A stretch of 32,884 nt of DNA, taken from Mycobacterium sp. 852002-50816_SCH5313054-b. Lineage in GTDB: Bacteria > Actinomycetota > Actinomycetes > Mycobacteriales > Mycobacteriaceae. Shown piece after piece: positions 15,614-22,708 of this stretch; within the stretch, counting starts at the first letter, position 1; each line of letters begins with the position of its first letter. The translations under genes and the position numbers were made by a program. Location of the stretch: positions 1 to 32,884 of the forward strand of contig NZ_LZIC01000138.1 of assembly GCF_001667185.1 (NCBI RefSeq). Reading direction: 5' to 3'. Under the pieces are notes generated by a model. The model saw nothing but the letters and a program-made list of their open reading frames with translations, searched no databases and was not told the DNA's origin.

Positions 15614-16426
15614 TCAGTCGTCGGTGAAGTTGGGGGTGCGGCGCTCCTGGAAAGCCGTTGTGCCCTCCTTGAAGTCGTGTGACACCAGCAACCGCGATTG
15701 CCCCTCGTATTCACGGTCCAGGGCGGCGTCCAACTCGGTGAGCGTGGCGGCGTTGATCGCCTGCTTGGTCTTGGCGAACGCCACCGCCGGGCCCGCCAAC
15801 AATCGTGCGATCACCTTGTCCACCTCGGTCTCGAAGTCGTCGGCCGGGTACACCGCGCTGACCAGCCCCCAGGACAGGGCCTCGGTGGCTGGCAATCGCT
15901 CGGGCAGCAGCGCCATCTGCATCGCCCGGATCCGGCCGACCGCGGCCGCGATCAACGCCGACGCGCCGCCGTCGGGCATCAAACCGATCTTGGTGAAGGC
16001 GAGCATGAAAAACGCTTTGTCGGAAGCCAATACGACATCACAGGCCAGGGCGAGGGAAACGCCCACGCCGGCCGCCGGTCCCTGAACCACCGCGACCACC
16101 GGGTGCGGCACCGCGGCGATGGCCCGCACCAGCCGGTTGATCTCCAGCACGATCTCGTCCGGCGGGAGGCCGCCCCCGCCGGCCATGTCGTCGGCGCTGA
16201 TGCCCGCCCCGGAACTGAAGCCGCGGCCCGCGCCGCCCAGCCGCACCACCCTGACCGCGGGGTCGGTGGCCGCGCGTTCCAACGCGTCGGCGATCCCGGT
16301 GATCACCGGGATCGTCAGGGAGTTCAGGCTGTCGGGGCGGTTGATGGTCACCGACAGCACGCCGTCGCTCAGCGTGACGTCGAGACCAGCAACCGGTGCG
16401 AGCGTGGCGATTCCAGAATCCGGCAT
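15614..16426 (-). CDS. echA10: Crotonase-family enoyl-CoA isomerase/hydratase, EchA10-like
   Basis: A 270-residue crotonase-fold protein divergent from mcr, the position of echA10 (Rv1142c) in M. tuberculosis. The oxyanion-hole segment is FSSGAGISADD (70-80). The two hydratase glutamates are not kept: the position in the GxxxGGGxEL segment is Ser124, and the LPExxxGL segment reads LAFTKIGLMPD. That pattern, with an Asp (152) in PDGG, resembles PaaG/enoyl-CoA isomerases rather than hydratases. Double-bond isomerisation in branched-chain fatty acid breakdown beside mcr is a reasonable inference. The upstream frame to 16756 is antisense to mcr and rejected. TAGTCT lies 7 nt before the ATG, so the mRNA is probably leaderless. 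Confidence 0.9.
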   Translation of the reverse strand: MPDSGIATLAPVAGLDVTLSDGVLSVTINRPDSLNSLTIPVITGIADALERAATDPAVRVVRLGGAGRGFSSGAGISADDMAGGGGLPPDEIVLEINRLVRAIAAVPHPVVAVVQGPAAGVGVSLALACDVVLASDKAFFMLAFTKIGLMPDGGASALIAAAVGRIRAMQMALLPERLPATEALSWGLVSAVYPADDFETEVDKVIARLLAGPAVAFAKTKQAINAATLTELDAALDREYEGQSRLLVSHDFKEGTTAFQERRTPNFTDD

Positions 16427-16433
16427 GCGCCTC

Positions 16434-16439
16434 AGACTA
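16434..16439 (-). promoter_or_regulatory. Leaderless-type -10 box for echA10-like gene
   Basis: Read on the minus strand, TAGTCT is followed by seven nt and then the ATG at 16426. The spacing puts the transcription start at the start codon. No Shine-Dalgarno site is present. Confidence 0.45.
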
Positions 16440-16529
16440 GGTGACCGGGCTGCGCGGGCGTCGAGTGCGGCTGAGAAGATGCCAACGACGTCGGAAGCGG
16501 ACAAAGGGCGGACGAAAGGTCGGGACATC

Positions 16530-17621
16530 ATGGCGGGACCGCTGCAAGGACTGCGCGTTGTCGAGCTGGCGGGCATCGGGCCGGGCCCACATGCCGCCAT
16601 GATCCTGGGTGACCTCGGCGCCGACGTGGTGCGCATCGACCGGCCTAAGAAGGGCCCTGCTGGTGCAGATAGCACAGCTAAGGACGCCATGAGCCGCAAC
16701 CGCCGCATCGTCACCGCCGACCTCAAGTCCGGCGAAGGCCGCGAGCGGGTGCTCAAGCTCGTCGCGAAGGCCGACGTCTTGATCGAGGGCTACCGCCCCG
16801 GCGTCACCGAGCGGCTCGGCCTGGGCCCCGAGGACTGCGCGAAGGTCAACGACCGGCTGGTCTACGCCCGGATGACCGGCTGGGGCCAGACCGGCCCGCG
16901 CAGCCAGCAGGCGGGCCACGACATCAACTACATCTCGCTGAACGGCATCCTGCACGCCATCGGCCGGGTGAACGAGCGGCCGGTGCCGCCGCTGAACCTG
17001 GTCGGCGACTTCGGCGGCGGCTCGATGTTCCTGCTGGTCGGCATCCTGTCCGCGCTGTGGGAGCGGCAGAGCTCCGGCAAGGGTCAGGTCATCGACGCCG
17101 CGATGGTGGACGGCTCCAGCGTGCTGATCCAGATGATGTGGCAGATGCGCGCCTCGGGGATGTGGACCGATGTGCGCGGCACCAACATGCTCGACGGCGG
17201 CGCGCCCTACTACGACACCTACGAGTGCGCCGACGGCCGCTACGTCGCCGTCGGCGCCATCGAGCCCCAGTTCTACGCGGCCATGCTGGCCGGGCTGGGC
17301 CTGGCCGGCGCCGACCTGCCGCCGCAGAACGACCTCACCCGGTGGCCCGAGCTGCGGGCGGTGCTGACCGAGAAGTTCGCCGGCCACGATCGCGACCACT
17401 GGGCGAAGGTGTTCGCCGACTCCGACGCCTGCGTGACGCCGGTGCTGGCCTTCGGCGAGGTGCAGACCGAGCCGCACATTGCCGAGCGCGACACCTTCTA
17501 CGAGGTGGACGGGGCCCTGCAGCCGCTGCCGGCGCCACGGTTCTCCCGGACCGCGCCGGGCACGCCGCGCCCGGCCGCGCCCGCGACCGACGTCGAAGCC
17601 GTGCTCAAGGACTGGGTATAG
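16530..17621 (+). CDS. mcr: Alpha-methylacyl-CoA racemase (class III CoA-transferase fold)
   Basis: A 363-residue protein strongly resembling M. tuberculosis Mcr (Rv1143, about 360 residues), which interconverts R- and S-2-methylacyl-CoA in methyl-branched and sterol side-chain fatty acid breakdown. The N-terminus VVELAGIGPGPHAAMILGDL and the catalytic residues His130 (QQAGHDINY) and Asp160 (VGDFGGGSM) are present. They are shifted by about four positions from the His126 and Asp156 of the published enzyme because of a short insertion around residues 41-49. AAAGG lies upstream of the ATG at 16530; the longer frame from 16119 overlaps echA10 antisense. It shares the intergenic region with echA10 and is followed by an SDR gene. 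Confidence 0.96.
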   Translation: MAGPLQGLRVVELAGIGPGPHAAMILGDLGADVVRIDRPKKGPAGADSTAKDAMSRNRRIVTADLKSGEGRERVLKLVAKADVLIEGYRPGVTERLGLGPEDCAKVNDRLVYARMTGWGQTGPRSQQAGHDINYISLNGILHAIGRVNERPVPPLNLVGDFGGGSMFLLVGILSALWERQSSGKGQVIDAAMVDGSSVLIQMMWQMRASGMWTDVRGTNMLDGGAPYYDTYECADGRYVAVGAIEPQFYAAMLAGLGLAGADLPPQNDLTRWPELRAVLTEKFAGHDRDHWAKVFADSDACVTPVLAFGEVQTEPHIAERDTFYEVDGALQPLPAPRFSRTAPGTPRPAAPATDVEAVLKDWV

Positions 17622-17640
17622 TCCCCAACCAACTGGTTGG
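17617..17640 (+). promoter_or_regulatory. Promoter and palindromic operator before the SDR gene
   Basis: TATAGT (17617-17622) overlaps the mcr stop codon and looks like a -10 box. Directly after it is a perfect inverted repeat, CCAACC (17625-17630), AACT, GGTTGG (17635-17640), spanning the expected transcription start near 17629. A repressor bound there would block initiation. The form is typical of TetR-family operators; the broken TetR gene at 21295 is one candidate binder, by inference only. Confidence 0.5.
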
Positions 17641-17663
17641 CTGGACGTGAGGGAAGGACTCGC

Positions 17664-18416
17664 ATGGAGATCAAAGACGCCGTTGCCGTCGTCACCGGGG
17701 GAGCGTCGGGCCTGGGCCTGGCCACCACCAAGCGGCTGCTCGACGCCGGGGCGCAGGTGATGGTGATCGACCTCCGCGGTGAGGAGGCGGTCCGCGAACT
17801 CGGCGACCGGGCGCGTTTCGCGCAGGCCGACGTCACCGACGAGGCCGCCGTCGCCGCCGCGCTCGACGTGGCCGAGTCGCTGGGCCCGCTGCGCATCAAC
17901 GTCAATTGCGCCGGCATCGGCAACGCCATCAAGACGCTGTCCAAGGACGGCCCGTTCCCGCTGGACGGGTTCAAGAAGGTGGTGGGGGTCAACCTGATCG
18001 GCACGTTCAACGTGCTGCGGCTCGCGGCCGAGCGCATCGCCAAGACCGAACCGCTCGGTGAGGAGCGCGGCGTCATCATCAACACCGCCTCGGTCGCCGC
18101 GTTCGACGGCCAGATCGGGCAGGCCGCCTACTCGGCGTCCAAGGGCGGCGTCGTCGGCATGACGCTGCCGATCGCGCGCGACCTGTCGCGCGAGCTCATC
18201 CGGGTGGTGACGATCGCGCCGGGGTTGTTCAAGACTCCGCTGCTGGGTTCGTTACCCGAGGAGGCGCAGAAGTCGCTGGGCAAGCAGGTTCCGCACCCGG
18301 CCCGGCTCGGCGATCCCGACGAGTACGGCGCCCTTGCCGTCCACATCATCGAGAACCCGATGCTCAACGGCGAGGTCATTCGGCTCGACGGCGCCATCCG
18401 CATGGCCCCCCGCTAG
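17664..18416 (+). CDS. SDR oxidoreductase, 3-hydroxyacyl-CoA dehydrogenase type II-like (Rv1144 counterpart)
   Basis: Classical SDR of 250 residues, the same size I remember for Rv1144. It has the cofactor motif TGGASGLG (11-18), NCAG (81-84) and the catalytic Ser143, Tyr156 and Lys160 (AAYSASK). Overall it resembles HSD17B10-type 3-hydroxy-2-methylacyl-CoA dehydrogenases: a long insert NAIKTLSKDGPFPLDGFKK, and PGLFKTPLL after the active site. Oxidation of a 3-hydroxyacyl-CoA downstream of Mcr and EchA10 is a sound inference. GGGAAGGA precedes the ATG by a few nt. A very strong hairpin follows the stop. Confidence 0.9.
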   Translation: MEIKDAVAVVTGGASGLGLATTKRLLDAGAQVMVIDLRGEEAVRELGDRARFAQADVTDEAAVAAALDVAESLGPLRINVNCAGIGNAIKTLSKDGPFPLDGFKKVVGVNLIGTFNVLRLAAERIAKTEPLGEERGVIINTASVAAFDGQIGQAAYSASKGGVVGMTLPIARDLSRELIRVVTIAPGLFKTPLLGSLPEEAQKSLGKQVPHPARLGDPDEYGALAVHIIENPMLNGEVIRLDGAIRMAPR

Positions 18417-18424
18417 ACGGGGCA

Positions 18425-18461
18425 AACGAAAGCCCCCCGCGGTGAGCGGGGGGCTTTCGTT
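18425..18461 (+). terminator. Strong hairpin, probable transcription terminator
   Basis: A perfect 16-bp stem (18425-18440 with 18446-18461) with a 5-nt GGTGA loop starts nine nt after the SDR stop codon. The stem is mostly C-G pairs. No U-rich tail follows, as is common for mycobacterial terminators. It is symmetrical and could also act on transcripts from the minus strand, including the small gene at 18549-18680. Confidence 0.8.
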
Positions 18462-18548
18462 CGTAAGCAAGACCGGTGGGCTATCGACGGAACCATCGAC
18501 TGACGGCGGGTTCGGCCATGAGGAGGCGCGCTAATACGCTCATGACGA

Positions 18549-18680
18549 TCAGCTCGCCGTCTGCAGTGGGTGCCAGTCTTCGAGCTGCTCCGAGGTCTCG
18601 CCTTCCACCAGCATGTCGCCGTGGTAGAGGGCGTCGAAGTCAGCCTTGATGACGTCTGCGCTTGAGTCGTCGATCCACAT
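18549..18680 (-). CDS. Possible small acidic protein, 43 residues
   Basis: A short frame beginning MWIDDSSADVIKADFDALYH and ending in LEDWHPLQTAS. The composition is acidic and protein-like, with few of the Arg/Pro/Ala runs that shadow frames show in this GC-rich DNA. TACGCT lies seven nt before the ATG, consistent with a leaderless transcript, and the strong hairpin at 18425-18461 lies downstream on its strand. I do not recognise a family and can give no function. It could be a remnant. The rest of the 18417-18977 gap holds the hairpin, a direct repeat and the mmpL promoter. Confidence 0.45.
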   Translation of the reverse strand: MWIDDSSADVIKADFDALYHGDMLVEGETSEQLEDWHPLQTAS

Positions 18681-18687
18681 GACACTG

Positions 18688-18693
18688 AGCGTA
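18688..18693 (-). promoter_or_regulatory. Leaderless-type -10 box for the 43-residue gene
   Basis: On the minus strand TACGCT is followed by seven nt and the ATG at 18680. It is one of several such arrangements in the window and is the main support for the small gene. Confidence 0.35.
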
Positions 18694-18747
18694 TGGGCCG
18701 CGTCTAAGGATTCTTTGAGTCACGATTCGGAAAATCATGGCAATTTA

Positions 18748-18772
18748 CCGGCGGGTAGGTTTCCGGCGGGTA
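18748..18772 (+). repeat. Tandem CCGGCGGGTA direct repeats upstream of mmpL13
   Basis: CCGGCGGGTA occurs at 18748-18757 and again at 18763-18772, 15 nt apart. A related TACCGCGGGTAGG with one base fewer lies near 18921. The sites are about 120 nt upstream of the predicted mmpL13 promoter and could be activator half-sites. They may also be chance. Confidence 0.35.
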
Positions 18773-18892
18773 AGGACGCGTCTTTGGCCCCTGAGCGGCT
18801 TAGATGCGGACCAATTTTCTTGCCGGACTCTTAGCGCCGCACAGGTTTGAACCATCCGTCCGCGCCGAACCGTACTAATGGGTAAGGTTGTT

Positions 18893-18921
18893 TTACACCT
18901 GTCAGTTATCGCTGATAAGTT
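18893..18921 (+). promoter_or_regulatory. Probable mmpL13 promoter with operator-like palindrome
   Basis: TTACAC (18893-18898), a 17-nt spacer and TAAGTT (18916-18921) form a credible promoter. A palindrome TTATC-GCT-GATAA (18906-18918) fills the spacer and runs into the -10 box. The TetR gene that follows mmpL13 is a natural candidate to bind it. Expected start is near 18928, giving a leader of about 50 nt. Confidence 0.5.
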
Positions 18922-18977
18922 ACCGCGGGTAGGGGCGGTGCGGCGTGGCCGGCACGGCGACGGGAGGACCGGGGAAC

Positions 18978-21302
18978 ATGCTGCAAGCGATCGCTCGATT
19001 GGCCATAGCGGCGCCACGAAGAATCATCGCGATCGCGGTCCTGGTCTTCATTGGCGCTGCCGTCTTCGGCATACCCGTCGCCAAGAGCCTGTCTCCCGGG
19101 GGCTTTCAAGACCCGAACTCCGAATCGGCCCGCGCCATCGATGTCCTGACCAACAAGTTCGGCCAGAGCGGTCAGCAGATGCTGATCATGGTGACGGCGC
19201 CCTCGGGCGCCAACAGCGAGCAGGCGCGCAAGGTGGGCACCGACCTCGCCCGCGAAGTGCAGGGGTCGCCGCTGGTATACAACGTGACGTCGGCCTGGAC
19301 CGCGCCCCCGCAGGCCGCCGCCGACCTGGTCAGCAAGGACGGTAAGTCGGCGCTGATCGTGATCAACCTCAAGGGCGGCGAAAACTTCGCGCAGAGCAAC
19401 GCGCAAACCCTGGCGGACCAATTCGTCCACGACCGCGACGGCGTCACGGTGCGCGCCGGCGGCCCGGCGATGCAGTACGCCCAGATCAACAAGCAGAACC
19501 AGGACGACCTGGTGGTCATGGAGATGATCGCGCTCCCGCTGAGCTTCCTGGTCCTGATCTGGGTGTTCGGTGGGCTGCTGGCGGCGGCGCTGCCGATGGC
19601 CCTCGGGGCGCTGGCCGTCGTCGGCTCGATGACGGTGTTGCGACTCGTCACCTTCACCACCGAGGTGTCGATCTTCGCGCTCAACCTGAGCACCGCCCTG
19701 GGCCTGGCGCTGGCCATCGACTACACGCTGCTCATCGTCAGCCGCTACCGCGACGAGTTGGCCGAGGGCAGCGACCCCCATGAGGCGCTGATCCGCACCA
19801 TGGCCACCTCAGGCCGCACGGTGCTGTTCTCCGCGGTCACCGTGGCGTTGTCGATGTTGGCGACGGTGGCGTTCCCGATGTACTTCCTGAAGTCGTTCGC
19901 CTACGCCGGCGTGGCCACCGTCGGGTTCGTGGCCATCGCGTCCATCGTGGTGACCCCGGCGGCGATCGTGCTGCTGGGTTCGCGGCTGGACTCGCTGGAC
20001 GTGCGCCGGCTGATCCGCCACGCCCTGCGCCGGCCGGATCCGCTGCACAGGCCGGTCGAGGAGTGGTTCTGGTACCGCTCCAGCAAGTTCGTGATGCGCC
20101 GCTGGGCGCCGATCGGCCTGGCCGTCATGGCGCTGCTGCTGCTGCTCGGGCTGCCGTTCTTCTCGGTGAAGTGGGGTTTCCCGGACGACCGGGTGCTCCC
20201 GCGTGCGTCGTCTTCGCATCAGGTCGGCGACGAACTGCGTAACGGTTTCGCGCATGACTCCGCGACCGCTGTTCCCGTCGTCGTCCCCGACGTCCGGGGA
20301 TTGAGCCCGGCGGCTTTGGACACCTACGCCGCCGGCCTGTCGCGGGTTCCCGACGTATCGGGCGTGTCGGCGCCGGGCGGGACCTTCGTGGGCGGAAACA
20401 AGGTGGGACCGCCGGCCGCGGCCACCGGGCTGGCCGACGGCAGCGCATTCCTAACCGTGAGCAGCACGGCGCCCCTGTTTACGCAGGCCAATGACACGCA
20501 GCTCAGACGGTTGCACGAGGTGCCCGGCCCGGACGGTCGATCGGTTGAGATGGGCGGGGTCGCGCAGGTCAACCGGGACAGCGTCGACGCGGTGACGGAC
20601 CGCCTGCCGCTGGTGCTGGGGCTGATGGCCGCGGTGACGTTCGTCCTGCTCTTCCTGCTCACCGGCAGCGTGGTGTTGCCGCTGAAGGCGCTGGTGTGCA
20701 ACGTGCTGTCGCTGAGCGCGGCCTTCGGCGCGCTGGTGTGGGTTTTCCAGGACGGCCATCTCGGCGCGCTGGGGACGACCCCGAGCGGGACGCTGGTGGC
20801 CAACATGCCGGTGCTGCTGTTCTGCATCGCCTTTGGGCTGTCGATGGACTACGAGGTGTTCCTGATCTCCCGCATCCGCGAGTACTGGCTGGAGTACCGA
20901 CCGGAAAACCCGACCGCGAAGGGGGCGCACGCCGCCAACGACGAGGCGGTGGCGCACGGCGTCGCCCGCACCGGCCGGGTGATCACCGCGGCGGCGTTGG
21001 TGATGTCGATGTCGTTCGCCGCGCTGATCGCCGCCCACGTCTCGTTCATGCGGATGTTCGGTCTGGGGCTGACGCTGGCGGTGTTCGCGGACGCGACCCT
21101 GGTACGCATGGTCCTGGTGCCGGCGTTCATGCATGTGATGGGGCGCTGGAATTGGTGGGCGCCAAAGCCTTTGGCGTGGCTGCACGAGCGGTTCGGCATC
21201 AGCGAGGCGCCCTCCGAGATGGCCGTGCACGCCGAGCCGACCTCGGAGCCGGTGCAGCACAACGGACGCCCGGTCAGGGAGTCGGTGACCAACATTGGTT
21301 GA
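18978..21302 (+). CDS. mmpL13: MmpL-family RND transporter, single unsplit MmpL13
   Basis: A 774-residue inner-membrane RND transporter. It has an N-terminal transmembrane helix, a periplasmic domain, a membrane bundle containing GLALAIDYTLLIVSRYRDEL, a second periplasmic domain and a second bundle containing GLSMDYEVFLISRIREYW. The Asp-Tyr pairs in these two segments are the proton-relay residues of MmpL proteins. Its position between the Rv1144-like SDR and the Rv1147-like methyltransferase identifies it as MmpL13. In M. tuberculosis H37Rv this gene is split into mmpL13a and mmpL13b, from memory; here it is one continuous frame. ATG 18978 fits the family N-terminus; GTG 18945 would add 11 residues. 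Lipid cargo is unknown. Confidence 0.92.
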   Translation: MLQAIARLAIAAPRRIIAIAVLVFIGAAVFGIPVAKSLSPGGFQDPNSESARAIDVLTNKFGQSGQQMLIMVTAPSGANSEQARKVGTDLAREVQGSPLVYNVTSAWTAPPQAAADLVSKDGKSALIVINLKGGENFAQSNAQTLADQFVHDRDGVTVRAGGPAMQYAQINKQNQDDLVVMEMIALPLSFLVLIWVFGGLLAAALPMALGALAVVGSMTVLRLVTFTTEVSIFALNLSTALGLALAIDYTLLIVSRYRDELAEGSDPHEALIRTMATSGRTVLFSAVTVALSMLATVAFPMYFLKSFAYAGVATVGFVAIASIVVTPAAIVLLGSRLDSLDVRRLIRHALRRPDPLHRPVEEWFWYRSSKFVMRRWAPIGLAVMALLLLLGLPFFSVKWGFPDDRVLPRASSSHQVGDELRNGFAHDSATAVPVVVPDVRGLSPAALDTYAAGLSRVPDVSGVSAPGGTFVGGNKVGPPAAATGLADGSAFLTVSSTAPLFTQANDTQLRRLHEVPGPDGRSVEMGGVAQVNRDSVDAVTDRLPLVLGLMAAVTFVLLFLLTGSVVLPLKALVCNVLSLSAAFGALVWVFQDGHLGALGTTPSGTLVANMPVLLFCIAFGLSMDYEVFLISRIREYWLEYRPENPTAKGAHAANDEAVAHGVARTGRVITAAALVMSMSFAALIAAHVSFMRMFGLGLTLAVFADATLVRMVLVPAFMHVMGRWNWWAPKPLAWLHERFGISEAPSEMAVHAEPTSEPVQHNGRPVRESVTNIG

Positions 21303-22001
21303 CACGTCGGTCGAGGGTCTGCGTCGGGCCAGGGCCCCTCGTGGTTCCGGCGAGCGGCTTCGCGACGAGATCTTGTGGGCGGCCACCGAGTTGCTGTTGG
21401 AAACCGGGCACGCCCGGTCGGTGTCGATTCGCTCGGTGGCTCAGCGCGTCGGCGTCACTCCGCCGTCGATCTATCTGCATTTCGCCGACAAGGACGCCCT
21501 GTTGGACGCGGTGTGCGCGCGCTACTTCGAAAAGCTGGACCCCGAAATGCGGCGGCTGGCCGGCGAACACACGTCGCCGGTTGAGGTGCTGCGCGCCCAG
21601 GGGCTGGCCTATATCCGGTTCGCGCTCGCGACCCCGGCGTTGTACCGGATCGCCACGATGGGCGAGTGGCGCTCCGGAAGCAGCGTCGATGCGACGCTCA
21701 GCGGCTCGGCGTTCAAACACATCCGCGCCGCCGTGCAGAGGCTGATGGACGACGGTACCTACCGCCCGGGCGACCCGACCACCGTCGCCTGGAGCTCTGG
21801 AGCGCGCTGCACGGGGTGGCGGCCATGCTGATCGCCAAGCCGCACTTGCCGTTCGGCGATGCCGAGGCGTTCGCGGACCGGGTGCTGTCGTCTGTATTCT
21901 GCGGGCAATTGGTGATGGGGTACTGCGGTCGGGACGCCACACCTCAGATGTTGGCGGCATGGGTCGCCACGCATCGGCCTCAGGAGGGCGCTCGGATATG
22001 A
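21295..22001 (+). pseudogene. TetR-family regulator interrupted by a one-base frameshift
   Basis: The first frame (TTG at 21295, ending at 21831) gives a good TetR N-terminus with the helix-turn-helix SIRSVAQRVGVTPPSIYLHF. The frame then runs into nonsense, TVAWSSGARCTGWRPC. The expected C-terminal domain continues in another frame from about 21790: LELWSALHGVAAMLIAKPHL through to ATHRPQEGARI and a stop at 21999-22001. Adding one C in the CC run near 21788-21789 restores a single protein of about 235 residues, a normal TetR size. The restored stop overlaps the methyltransferase start as ATGA and the start overlaps the mmpL13 end, so this was an operon member. It is either a true recent mutation or a sequencing error. 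Confidence 0.85.
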
Positions 22002-22639
22002 CGCAGGTAGCGGAGTCCACGATCGACCATCCGTTCTTCGCGCGCGTTTGGCCCGTCGTCGCCGCCCACGAGGCGCCGGCGGTGCGGGCCCTGCGCCGGG
22101 AGAACGTGGCCGGCCTGTCGGGGCGCGTCCTGGAAATCGGGGCGGGCGCCGGGACGAACTTCGCCAACTATCCGCCTTCGGTCGAGAAGGTGATCGCGGT
22201 CGAGCCGGAGCCGCGGCTGGCCACCCACGCCCGCGCCGCGGCGGCCGCGGCGCCCGTGCCGGTCGAGGTCATCGGGCAGACCGCGGAGGCGTTCAGCGAC
22301 TCCGAGCCGTTTGACGTCGTGGTGTGCTCGCTGGTCCTGTGCTCGGTGCGCGACCCGGCCGGCGTGCTGCGGCGGATTTATTCGTTGCTGCGGCCGGGCG
22401 GGGAGCTGCGCTTTCTCGAGCATGTGGCCAGCGCCGGCGGGCGGGGACGCGTGCAGCGGTTCGCCGATGCGACGTTGTGGCCGAGGCTGTTCGGCAACTG
22501 CCACACCCACCGCGACACCGAGCGCGCCATTATCGACGCGGGGTTCCAGATGGACACGTCGCGGCGGGAGTGGACGCTGCCGGTGTGGGCGCCGTTGCCG
22601 GTGTCGGAATTGGCGCTGGGCCGGGCGCGCCGGCCGTAG
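21998..22639 (+). CDS. SAM-dependent methyltransferase (Rv1147 counterpart)
   Basis: Class I methyltransferase of 213 residues. Motif I is VLEIGAGAGTNF (44-55), followed by the acidic strand end VIAVEPEP, then FDVVVCSLVLCSV as motif II/III and LLRPGGELRFLEHV as the post-motif. It is like UbiE/Methyltransf_11 proteins and matches the Rv1147 product I remember (about 216 residues), sometimes compared with phospholipid N-methyltransferases. The acceptor is unknown. Translation starts at the stop of the TetR frame (ATGA). A palindromic repeat starts 11 nt after its stop. Confidence 0.88.
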   Translation: MTQVAESTIDHPFFARVWPVVAAHEAPAVRALRRENVAGLSGRVLEIGAGAGTNFANYPPSVEKVIAVEPEPRLATHARAAAAAAPVPVEVIGQTAEAFSDSEPFDVVVCSLVLCSVRDPAGVLRRIYSLLRPGGELRFLEHVASAGGRGRVQRFADATLWPRLFGNCHTHRDTERAIIDAGFQMDTSRREWTLPVWAPLPVSELALGRARRP

Positions 22640-22649
22640 GCTTGCTGCC

Positions 22650-22708
22650 CCGAGACTGCGCTCAGCGCGTGTCTCGGCGGCCAAACCGCGATCTGTGCGC
22701 AGGCTCGG
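22650..22708. repeat. Palindromic REP-like element, copy 1
   Basis: A 59-nt element with arms CCGAGACTGCGC (22650-22661) and GCGCAGGCTCGG (22697-22708), complementary except for one position. Inside, TCAGCGCG and AAACCGCGATCTGT are identical to copy 2 at 23590-23652, while the 13 nt between them (22670-22682) are entirely different. It lies between the converging methyltransferase and DUF559 genes and supplies the last codons and stop of the DUF559 gene. Confidence 0.8.
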
